DNA of 18,792 bases from a bacterium UBP17_UBA6191 (GTDB lineage: Bacteria > Muiribacteriota > UBA6191): contig DITF01000281.1 in the NCBI GenBank assembly GCA_002422125.1, positions 1 through 18,792 on the forward strand, written 5' to 3'. This document shows positions 7,988 to 14,678 of the stretch, piece by piece; positions within the stretch are counted from its first letter, which is position 1; every line of letters starts with the position of its first letter. The notes under the pieces are model-generated. The model saw only the letters and a program-made list of their open reading frames with translations, had not been told where the DNA came from and did not search any database. The position numbers and the translations under genes are program-made.

Positions 7988-9106
7988 ATGCGTTATTTAC
8001 TGGCCTTGCTGGCGATTCTCACATCCCTGATGTTTTATGGATGTGGTGGAGTCAGCTCAGGCGATGATGATTCCTCTGGTGCGCTTCCCGTAGGCGGGGG
8101 TGGTCCAGGAGGGGGAAATCCGATTTCAGGATCCGTCAGCGTACTTTCAGCTACGGTTGCCGATGGTCCGATTCAGGCAGCAAATGTCTGGGTGGCGAGT
8201 CTTCGCAGGGGAGCACTGACCACAGAGCCTGTGTCCACAGACGCATCGGGTAAAGTTAGTGTCTCGATACCTAATTCCCTTTTGATGACAATGGCCGATG
8301 ATGACATTCTTTATTGGTATGCGGTTGCAACAGAGAACTCCAAGGTTAGTGTAAATGGAGTTTCCAAAGACTTGGTTGCCAATCAATTTCGCTTTCGCTC
8401 CACGATTGGCAAGGGATTAGAAGCTAAAGCAGGGGCCAACCTTGGGTCCTTTGTACCGGCACCAGAAACGACTAGCGTATCGCATTTTAGCAATGCCGAG
8501 TTTGTAATTGTAGAGACCAAATTGGGACGGACTGAGTCCATTCGACCGGATATTACAACCTCAGCCGATCTCGATTTGTTTTCCAACGCTTTGGCTGAGG
8601 TAGCTAGAGACATAGCCGATTCCTCATCTCCTGTGGCCAGAAAGTTCAAGTTGATTGCCATGGCGACCAAGGCAATTGTGGAAGATGGGATGACTCAGAT
8701 TCTGGAAGGTGGGAAATCGGGACTTGATCAAAGTGATCAAATCTTGCTGGAGCTTGGTAAATCAAGCAATCTAAGTCTGGCCCCGCAGTTTGTTCAGGCA
8801 ATTCCCACCCTCTCGGCTAGAGTTTCTCAGGATTTGACATCAAGTCTTTTTAGTGCAGGGTTTGATCCAGGGGTAACTTCTGTCATCCAAAGTATTTCAA
8901 ATCAATCTATAACAACCGCGGCGGCAGTTTCGCTTCCGGTGATTCGCTTGCCGACATTAGCTGATGTTGCCTCAGAAGATGGGGTAGATATTTTAGATAT
9001 GGTTGTTCCCGCTGTTTCTTCCCCCATTTCTTCTGGTGGAGGCTTAAGAGTTCGTTCAGCATTTAATCCAGGTTCACATAAATCGGTATACATCCCTGCA
9101 AATTAG
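7988..9106 (+). CDS. Surface lipoprotein with Ig-like N-terminal domain, fibre operon
   Basis: A 372-residue lipoprotein. The signal peptide ends in a lipobox-like MFYGC with the lipidated Cys at 19. A flexible Ser/Asp/Gly-rich tether follows (about 20-48, including GGGGPGGGNP). Next is a small beta domain (about 49-150) with ATVADGPIQAANVWV, then STDASGKVSVSIP, a pattern typical of Ig-like or carboxypeptidase-regulatory-like surface domains. The second half (160-340) is mostly helical. The C-terminus is Ser/Gly-rich and ends KSVYIPAN. No enzyme motif is seen. The fibre gene begins 17 bases downstream with no terminator between, so the two form an operon, and the lipoprotein is a natural candidate for an anchor or assembly partner of the fibre. 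That role is inferred from position only. Confidence 0.72.
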   Translation: MRYLLALLAILTSLMFYGCGGVSSGDDDSSGALPVGGGGPGGGNPISGSVSVLSATVADGPIQAANVWVASLRRGALTTEPVSTDASGKVSVSIPNSLLMTMADDDILYWYAVATENSKVSVNGVSKDLVANQFRFRSTIGKGLEAKAGANLGSFVPAPETTSVSHFSNAEFVIVETKLGRTESIRPDITTSADLDLFSNALAEVARDIADSSSPVARKFKLIAMATKAIVEDGMTQILEGGKSGLDQSDQILLELGKSSNLSLAPQFVQAIPTLSARVSQDLTSSLFSAGFDPGVTSVIQSISNQSITTAAAVSLPVIRLPTLADVASEDGVDILDMVVPAVSSPISSGGGLRVRSAFNPGSHKSVYIPAN

Positions 9107-9123
9107 CAAGGTGGAGGTTTTTC

Positions 9124-12100
9124 ATGGTACGAATAATTGTACTGAGTTTGGTATGGCTCATGGGCCTGGCAACATCAAGGGTTCAGGCGGATGAATTTTT
9201 GTACACTGGTGTTTTAACCGACACCTCTGGCAAGGCTTTAAATCTCACAACTACATTAAACACCGTTAGTCTGTCCCTGTGGAGTGCCCAGTCCAGTGGC
9301 ACCCAGACTTTAACAACTTTGAGTTTTACTTCTGTTCCAGTGGAGCAGGGGGTGTTTCAGTTGCATGTGAATACAGGAAGCTCATCAACAAACCTGATTA
9401 GCTTTCCCTGGATACAACTTGTGATCAACGGGTCTTCCATGACTCCAAGAACTTCATCACCTTGGTTGCCTAGAGCGCATACGGCCATGTGGTCCAGTAA
9501 ATCAGATACTGCCATGATTGCCAATCATGCCACTACAGCAGATACAGCGACTCAGGCCAGTAATGCTTCACAGCTTAACGGATTGTCCTCAACCAGTTTT
9601 GTGGTAAAAGGTAATGATTTTATCACCGAGTTTACCACAAATCTGAATACAGCCAATTTCCAAACTAAGGCTAGAGAAGCAGTTTTAAGCTCCGGCATGA
9701 GTATCATGTCCACCTCGGCTTTAATGCTTTCCACAACTAATGCAGCGGTTACAACCAGAATTGTGGTTCAAAATAGTGCAGGAACTTCGACCTTTGTGGT
9801 GGATTCCTCTGGAACTGCCATGTTAACCACCGTCATAGCCTCACAGGATGCCACTCTAAAGCAGGCCCATATTCAGGGCATGTTAACCGTGGATACAGAG
9901 CTGATTGCTGGTATGACGGGTAGCCGCCCGATGACTTACAAACAGTCTGGACCATTGGGTCTTGGAACTATCACTCCCGTAGCTACCATGGATGTCAGGG
10001 GCCATCATGCTTCTCATCCATCCATGCAGGTCTTAACCAATGGTGGTGGGCAGCCAGCCATATTTGTGCATTCCTCAGGCATGGTGGGAGTTATGACCAT
10101 GGTTCCTGGGGCCAATTTTCAGGTCAATGGACATTCTACTGCTTCCCCTGCTTTTGCAGTGTGGACACAAGGGAAAACCTCTCCAGCATTCTATGTGGAT
10201 GGGATGGGTAAAACCGGGATTATGACCACAAATACAGTTGCAGATCTGACGGTTAAAGGCTCGGCAGCCTCTGTATGGCCTCTAGCCGTTATGACAAATG
10301 GGTCAGCTACCGTAAGTCTGGCGGTTTCCAGTACTGGTATGGTTGGAATTATGACCGCAGTACCAATGTCCACCTTTCATGTAAATGGCACAATTCGCGC
10401 CAATAGCTTTGTGGATGCCAATGGTATGCCAATTGGAGCAGCCAGTTCTGGTCTTGGCACCGGTGCTGGGGTTTCGGCTGGGGTCATGAACTATGCCAGT
10501 GGAGCCTATGCCTTTGTGGGCGGTGGAGAGGGTAATAAAGCTGATGGAATGCATGCCAGTATCGGTGGCGGTAAGTGGAACACAGATGTGGTGCAGGGTA
10601 TGTTTAATACCATTTCCGGTGGTCACATGAACTGGACTTCTGGCCATCATTCCTCTGTAGGTGGTGGTGCCATGAATATGGCATGGAGTACAGGAACCAT
10701 TTCTGGTGGCGAAAAAAATCAAGCCTGGATGTACGGCTCCGTTGCTGGTGGTGGCTGGAATACGGCGGCAGATTGGGGTTTTGTTGGAGCCGGAAATTCC
10801 AATGTTGCCTCTGGCATGTATAACTCCATTGTTGGCGGGGGTTGGAATCAGGTATGGGGCGAGTACTCTTCCATTGGTGGTGGTCGCTTAAACACCAACG
10901 CTATGCATGGTATGTATAACAGCATTTCCGGTGGTCACATGAACTGGACCTCGGGCTGGCATTCCTTTGTTGGTGGTGGGGCCATGAATATGGCATGGAG
11001 CACAGGCACGGTATCTGGTGGAGAAAAGAATCAGGCCTCTATGTACGGCTCTGTTTCGGGTGGAGGCTGGAATACAGCCTCAAACTATGGGGCCGTGGGT
11101 GGAGGTTGGAACAACTGGGCCGGGGGGCAACATTCGGCTATTCCTGGTGGTCATAACTTAAAAATTACCGGGGACCGAAGCTTTGGATTTAATGGTAGTT
11201 CAACCTCAACATTAATGACAATTTCCAATACTAGTGTGGCGGCCTTTTTGGGAGTGTCCATGGGTATTGGGACCACCAATCCTATGGCGGCTTTGGATGT
11301 GAACGGGGGCATTAGGGTTGGTAACGCCATGAATCCAGTTGCTGGTACAATTGCTTGGGTTGCCGACCAGTTTGTAGGTTGGAATGGAGTTGGTTGGGTA
11401 AATCTTCAGACTCAGCAGTCCAGCGGGGGCGGATGGACAACTGGCGCCAGTACCATCAGTCTGTCAGAGACTACGCAAATGGTGGCCATTGGTGCCCCAG
11501 GTGCCAACGCCAAACTGACAGTACAGGGTTCCATCAGTCGCGATCTTTCTAATGCCATGCTCGGAATGGAAACCATGACCTTTGTGAATCTTGGTATGAT
11601 GAGTCAGGCTGGTCATGGTGGAACTACTGCCACCCATGTCACAATTTCAGGTGGTGTGAACCATACAGCCTCAGCTACCGGAGCTTCGGTAGGCGGAGGG
11701 GCTTGGAATACAGCCACAGCGGAGTATGCAGTAATTGGTGGTGGTCATGCCAATCATGCCATGGGTGGATATGCCTCAGTTTCTGGTGGTGGCTGGAACA
11801 CTGCGGAAATGTTTGGTATGTACAACACTATTTCTGGCGGTCACATGAACTGGACCTCTGGCTGGTACTCAAGTATTGGTGGCGGTTACAAAAACAAGGC
11901 TTGGACTACTGGCACTGTGGCTGGTGGAGAAATGAATGAAGCTTGGATGTACGGATCCGTTGCCGGTGGTGGCTGGAATACTGCGGCTGACTGGGGTTTT
12001 GTTGGTGCTGGTCGTTCGAATATTGCTTCTGGGATGTATAACGCAATAGTTGGTGGTGGCTGGAATCAGGTTTGGGGCGAGTATTCCTCCATTGGTGGCG

Positions 12101-12951
12101 GTCGTGAGAACACCAATGCAATGCATGGTATGTACAACACTATTTCTGGTGGTCACATGAACTGGACCTCTGGCTGGTACTCAAGTATTGGTGGCGGTTA
12201 CAAAAACAAGGCTTGGACTACTGGCACTGTGGCTGGTGGTGAAATGAACGAAGCCTGGATGTACGGATCGGTTGCGGGTGGTGGCTGGAATACAGCGGCT
12301 GATTGGGGCTTTGTTGGTGCTGGTCGTTCGAATATTGCTTCAGGGATGTATAACTCGATTGTTGGTGGTGGCTGGAATCAGGTTTGGGGCGAGTATTCCT
12401 CCATAGGTGGTGGTCGTGAGAACACCAATGCTATGCACGGGATGTACAACACAATTTCTGGTGGTCACATGAACTGGACCTCTGGTTGGCATTCTACGAT
12501 TGGTGGCGGTATGGGCAATATGGCTAATACCACCGGTTCTGTGGCAGGCGGTGCTACCAACACAGCTACGAATTACGGGGCCGTGGGAGGTGGTTGGAAC
12601 AACTGGGCCGGGGGTCAGTTTTCAGCAATCCCTGGGGGTCATAACCTTATGATTACCGGAGATCGAAGTTTTGGGTTTAATGGTAGTACCACTACTGCCA
12701 TGATGATGATATCCAGAACTAGCGTTGCATCCTTTGTTGGGGTGTCCATGGGAATTGGAACCACCGACCCTATGGCGACTTTAGATATTCATGGCTTTAC
12801 TAAACTTAGAATGCATACGGCAGAGCCAGTGCCTTGTGCGGCCCCGACTATGGGTTCAATGGCCATGAATTCCGTGGGAGCCTTGTGTTCCTGTACCCCA
12901 GGAGGGGTTTGGGCTAGAACCACTAGTGTATTGGATCCATGTAATTGGTGA
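9124..12951 (+). CDS. Giant Met/Trp-rich beta-roll surface fibre (YadA-head-like repeats)
   Basis: A 1275-residue secreted fibre. The signal peptide ends VQA (residue 22). An N-terminal domain (23-150, FLYTGVLTDTSGKALN to PWLPRAHTA) resembles the common head of bacterial tail-fibre-like surface proteins. Then come several copies of a (G)xxTxxPxxxxxVxG stalk motif (about 279-430), a long beta-roll region of 14-15-residue repeats (GGGxxNxA...) at about 455-690 and 835-1180, and a C-terminal cap with four Cys (in VPCAA, LCSC and the terminal PCNW). The roll contains 104-residue super-repeats. Met is 76 of 1275 (6.0%) and Trp 49 (3.8%), far above usual, mostly where this fold has Ala, Thr, Gly or Tyr. 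A good ribosome binding site (AAGGTGGAGG) precedes the ATG. The likely role is adhesion or surface structure. No peptidase S74 or YadA membrane anchor is seen. Confidence 0.85.
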   Translation: MVRIIVLSLVWLMGLATSRVQADEFLYTGVLTDTSGKALNLTTTLNTVSLSLWSAQSSGTQTLTTLSFTSVPVEQGVFQLHVNTGSSSTNLISFPWIQLVINGSSMTPRTSSPWLPRAHTAMWSSKSDTAMIANHATTADTATQASNASQLNGLSSTSFVVKGNDFITEFTTNLNTANFQTKAREAVLSSGMSIMSTSALMLSTTNAAVTTRIVVQNSAGTSTFVVDSSGTAMLTTVIASQDATLKQAHIQGMLTVDTELIAGMTGSRPMTYKQSGPLGLGTITPVATMDVRGHHASHPSMQVLTNGGGQPAIFVHSSGMVGVMTMVPGANFQVNGHSTASPAFAVWTQGKTSPAFYVDGMGKTGIMTTNTVADLTVKGSAASVWPLAVMTNGSATVSLAVSSTGMVGIMTAVPMSTFHVNGTIRANSFVDANGMPIGAASSGLGTGAGVSAGVMNYASGAYAFVGGGEGNKADGMHASIGGGKWNTDVVQGMFNTISGGHMNWTSGHHSSVGGGAMNMAWSTGTISGGEKNQAWMYGSVAGGGWNTAADWGFVGAGNSNVASGMYNSIVGGGWNQVWGEYSSIGGGRLNTNAMHGMYNSISGGHMNWTSGWHSFVGGGAMNMAWSTGTVSGGEKNQASMYGSVSGGGWNTASNYGAVGGGWNNWAGGQHSAIPGGHNLKITGDRSFGFNGSSTSTLMTISNTSVAAFLGVSMGIGTTNPMAALDVNGGIRVGNAMNPVAGTIAWVADQFVGWNGVGWVNLQTQQSSGGGWTTGASTISLSETTQMVAIGAPGANAKLTVQGSISRDLSNAMLGMETMTFVNLGMMSQAGHGGTTATHVTISGGVNHTASATGASVGGGAWNTATAEYAVIGGGHANHAMGGYASVSGGGWNTAEMFGMYNTISGGHMNWTSGWYSSIGGGYKNKAWTTGTVAGGEMNEAWMYGSVAGGGWNTAADWGFVGAGRSNIASGMYNAIVGGGWNQVWGEYSSIGGGRENTNAMHGMYNTISGGHMNWTSGWYSSIGGGYKNKAWTTGTVAGGEMNEAWMYGSVAGGGWNTAADWGFVGAGRSNIASGMYNSIVGGGWNQVWGEYSSIGGGRENTNAMHGMYNTISGGHMNWTSGWHSTIGGGMGNMANTTGSVAGGATNTATNYGAVGGGWNNWAGGQFSAIPGGHNLMITGDRSFGFNGSTTTAMMMISRTSVASFVGVSMGIGTTDPMATLDIHGFTKLRMHTAEPVPCAAPTMGSMAMNSVGALCSCTPGGVWARTTSVLDPCNW
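10603..10914 (+). repeat. 312-bp coding super-repeat, module 1
   Basis: One full 104-residue unit (fibre residues 494-597) running from the HMNWTSG coil to the NAMHGMY coil. A partial second copy starts at 10915 and diverges after about 55 residues into the end-of-module sequence. The unit comprises seven beta-roll coils of 14-17 residues. Confidence 0.8.
11083..11307 (+). repeat. 225-bp end-of-module repeat, copy 1
   Basis: It encodes fibre residues 654-728, from NYGAVGGGWNNWAGG through SAIPGGHN, TGDRSFGFNGS and GVSMGIGTT to LDVNG. Its counterpart lies exactly 1488 bases (496 codons) downstream at 12571-12795. The pair shows that the whole beta-roll module has been duplicated in the gene. 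Confidence 0.8.
11821..12510 (+). repeat. 312-bp tandem coding repeats, module 2
   Basis: Two complete 312-bp units (11821-12132 and 12133-12444) and the first part of a third (12445 to about 12510). The complete units differ at about 18 bases by eye, giving only one amino-acid change (Ala/Ser in GMYNxIVGGG). Each encodes the same seven beta-roll coils. The period equals that of the module 1 copies at 10603 and 10915. Confidence 0.88.
12571..12795 (+). repeat. 225-bp end-of-module repeat, copy 2
   Basis: It encodes fibre residues 1150-1224 and matches 11083-11307 codon for codon in length. Differences include HN-L-K to HN-L-M, a change of TLMTIS to AMMMIS, and LDVNG to LDIHG. Several of the changes add Met. 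Confidence 0.8.
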
Positions 12952-12971
12952 TTGTAGCCAAGTAAAATTGG

Positions 12972-13003
12972 GCCGTCCCGCAGTTGCGGGGCGGCTTTTT
13001 TTT
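12972..13003 (+). terminator. Intrinsic terminator of the lipoprotein-fibre operon
   Basis: A GC-rich 10-pair stem pairs GCCGTCCCGC (12972-12981) with GCGGGGCGGC (12986-12995), with one U-G pair and the tetraloop AGTT. Eight T follow. It sits 20 bases after the fibre stop. Confidence 0.92.
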
Positions 13004-13032
13004 ATAAAATGAAAAAAAAATGACAAAAGCAC

Positions 13033-13060
13033 TTGGCATATCAGAATTTTTCCTTAGAAT
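13033..13060 (+). promoter_or_regulatory. Sigma70-type promoter of the trypsin-like protease gene
   Basis: TTGGCA (13033-13038) and TAGAAT (13055-13060) are separated by 16 bases, each close to consensus. An A-rich stretch directly upstream (13011-13030) could act as an UP element. The predicted start near 13067 leaves a leader of about 78 bases. AAAGGA at 13132-13137 is the ribosome binding site. Confidence 0.65.
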
Positions 13061-13069
13061 CATGATCGA

Positions 13070-13104
13070 GTCCGCGATTGAAGTATTGGTAAACGAGAGC
13101 GGAC
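13070..13104 (+). promoter_or_regulatory. 5' UTR stem-loop of the protease mRNA
   Basis: GTCCGC (13070-13075) pairs exactly with GCGGAC (13099-13104) across a 23-base loop, starting within a few bases of the predicted transcript start. A hairpin here could protect the 5' end of the mRNA, as known for some abundant transcripts; a regulatory role is also possible. Confidence 0.45.
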
Positions 13105-13144
13105 GGTAAATAAAACTAATACTGTTCGTTGAAAGGAATCTCAA

Positions 13145-14026
13145 ATGTTGAAAAAAGTATTGCCGTTTGCAATTGCTGGTTTGGTTCAAGTTGGTGTTGT
13201 TCAGGCTAATGATGCTAGTGCTGATGTAATTAAACCAAGCGTTGGAGCTATGTTGCGCTACCAAGGTGAAGTTTCCCGTCTGTCCAGAATCGTGGGTGGA
13301 ACAAGTGCTACTGTTGGTGAATTTCCCTTCATGGTAGGCATGGTTCGCAAGAGCTCTCCTTCTAATTTTGCTGGTCAGTTCTGCGGTGGAAGCTTAATTG
13401 CTCCTCAGTGGGTTCTGACTGCTGCTCACTGTGTTGTTGGTTGGGGCGGATCTACCACTAACCCAAGCACATTGGCTGCTTATGTTGGAGGATATGACCT
13501 GCGAGATGCTAACAGTGGATATCGTGTAAATGTATCTAAAGTAATCGCTCATCAAGGTTACAGCAGCTCAACTCTGGATAACGACATCGCTCTTTTGAAA
13601 CTGGAAACCCCAGTAACTGATGTTGCTCCAATCAAAATGGCTTCTGATGTAGCTACTGATGCTGCTGGTCGTGACGCTCAGGTAATCGGTTGGGGAACTA
13701 CCCGTGAGGGTGGAGCTCGTGCAAACATTCTTCAGAAAGTAACAGTGCCTATCGTTTCTAACGAGGCTTGTGATGCTGCTCTGAAAGCTTTAAATCCTAG
13801 CTACGGTGTTACTGATGCCATGTTGTGTGCTGGATTTGACGAAGGTAAAAAAGATTCTTGCCAAGGTGATTCCGGCGGACCTTTCTTCGTAAAAGAAGGC
13901 TCTGAATATGTTCAGAACGGTGTTGTAAGCTGGGGTATCGGATGTGCTCGTCCTAAGGCTTATGGAGTTTACAGCAATGTAAACAAGCTGCGCGGATGGG
14001 TTGAATCCACAATGGCTTCAAACTAA
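13145..14026 (+). CDS. Trypsin-like serine protease, secreted zymogen (family S1)
   Basis: A 293-residue secreted protease. The signal peptide ends VQA (1-21), a propeptide covers 22-48, and mature trypsin starts at IVGG (49-52) after Arg48, a site trypsin itself can cut. The catalytic triad is complete: His95 in LTAAHC, Asp147 in DNDIALLKL, Ser243 in GDSGGP. Asp237, six residues before the Ser, is the S1-pocket residue that sets Lys/Arg specificity. Six Cys (80, 96, 209, 228, 239 and one in GIGCARP) match the three conserved trypsin disulfides. Codon use is unlike its neighbours: nearly all Ala GCT, many GTA/GTT, GGT/GGA and CGT, implying very high expression, in line with the strong promoter. 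It is a single-gene unit between two terminators. It may serve prey or polymer digestion; that is inferred. Confidence 0.95.
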   Translation: MLKKVLPFAIAGLVQVGVVQANDASADVIKPSVGAMLRYQGEVSRLSRIVGGTSATVGEFPFMVGMVRKSSPSNFAGQFCGGSLIAPQWVLTAAHCVVGWGGSTTNPSTLAAYVGGYDLRDANSGYRVNVSKVIAHQGYSSSTLDNDIALLKLETPVTDVAPIKMASDVATDAAGRDAQVIGWGTTREGGARANILQKVTVPIVSNEACDAALKALNPSYGVTDAMLCAGFDEGKKDSCQGDSGGPFFVKEGSEYVQNGVVSWGIGCARPKAYGVYSNVNKLRGWVESTMASN

Positions 14027-14051
14027 TTTAAACCATCGGTTTAATTAAGAA

Positions 14052-14079
14052 GGCTCCCTTCAAAAGAGGGAGCCTTTTT
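14052..14079 (+). terminator. Intrinsic terminator of the protease gene
   Basis: The stem GGCTCCCT (14052-14059) pairs with AGGGAGCC (14067-14074) across a 7-base A-rich loop, followed by five T. A separate 7-pair palindrome, TTAAACC-ATC-GGTTTAA (14028-14044), lies between the stop codon and this hairpin. Confidence 0.9.
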
Positions 14080-14089
14080 CTGTTTTGTA

Positions 14090-14106
14090 GTACAATCCAT
14101 TTGTAC
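14090..14106. promoter_or_regulatory. Palindromic operator candidate before the reductase operon
   Basis: GTACAA (14090-14095) and TTGTAC (14101-14106) form a perfect inverted repeat with a 5-base spacer. The left arm contains TACAAT, a fair -10 box. The site lies between the upstream terminator and the AGGAG ribosome binding site, where a dimeric repressor could control the operon. Confidence 0.45.
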
Positions 14107-14125
14107 TTTATCAGGAGTGTTTTTG

Positions 14126-14644
14126 ATGCGGTGTACTTATTTTGTGGCGGCTTCTCTGGATGGCTTCATTGCGGATAGTTCAGGCGGAGTTGACTTTCTG
14201 AAGCAGGTGGAAGCTGAGGGTGAGGATTATGGTTATCAGGAATTTTATAGTTCTGTTGATGCCTTGATTATGGGCACTGGAACCTATAATTCTTTGCTTA
14301 AGTTTGGAGTATGGCCATACGCGGGCAAACCCACATATCTTTTGAGTCAAACGGTTTTAAATCCCGTCTCCGATGTAGTTCTGATCAAGGAGCACCCGGC
14401 CCGATTATTGAGTCAGATATATGGTGCTGGATCTAAGCATGTCTGGCTGGTAGGCGGGGGCAAATTGGCATCCACCATGTTGGCACAGGGCCTGATAACG
14501 GATATTGTTTTGTCCTTGGTTCCGGTGATGTTAGGCTCTGGGGTCCGTCTTTTTTCTGGACGGGAGTCCAGAACGACCAACTTGACTCTTAAAAATCACC
14601 AAGTTTATAAGTCTGGCTTGATACAGCTACATTATCAACTATGA
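14126..14644 (+). CDS. Dihydrofolate reductase/RibD-C-like reductase
   Basis: A 172-residue cytoplasmic protein of the DHFR-like fold. The N-terminus has the family hallmark VAASLDGFIAD, then the GVDFL loop, DALIMGTGTYN (the conserved MGxxTY region) around residue 50, KPTYLLSQT, and VWLVGGGKLAS (about 115), the Gly-rich cofactor loop, followed by LVPVMLGSGVRLF near the C-terminus. Proteins of this group use NADPH, but many have unknown substrates; it is not classical FolA. I chose ATG 14126 because AGGAG (14113-14117) is well placed; the GTG at 14117 lies inside that ribosome binding site. It is first in a three-gene operon and is followed after 34 bases by the nucleotidase. Confidence 0.85.
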   Translation: MRCTYFVAASLDGFIADSSGGVDFLKQVEAEGEDYGYQEFYSSVDALIMGTGTYNSLLKFGVWPYAGKPTYLLSQTVLNPVSDVVLIKEHPARLLSQIYGAGSKHVWLVGGGKLASTMLAQGLITDIVLSLVPVMLGSGVRLFSGRESRTTNLTLKNHQVYKSGLIQLHYQL

Positions 14645-14678
14645 TACTATTTGCCCCAATTGCGGGAGGTACAATTTA

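Noticed and set aside
10303..12156. Several open frames on other strands and frames within the fibre gene
   Set aside because: They arise from the low-complexity repeat sequence; the products are His/Thr- or Trp/Gly-rich with no start signals.
10741..12240. Repeated GCTGGTGG, identical to the E. coli Chi sequence
   Set aside because: It is simply the coding of Ala-Gly-Gly in the repeats, and Chi sequences differ between phyla.
10600..12800. CRISPR-like or satellite repeat array
   Set aside because: The repeats are in frame, coding throughout, with a 312-bp period and no spacers.
9124..12951. Genetic-code change (stop or sense reassignment) behind the Met/Trp excess
   Set aside because: All Met are ATG and all Trp are TGG, and TGA, TAA and TAG all end neighbouring genes.
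12923..13264. Minus-strand open frame of 113 codons across the protease promoter
   Set aside because: It covers a clear terminator, promoter, leader and signal-peptide region on the other strand, and its translation has no domain-like character.
14117..14125. GTG start for the reductase
   Set aside because: It overlaps the AGGAG ribosome binding site that fits the ATG at 14126.
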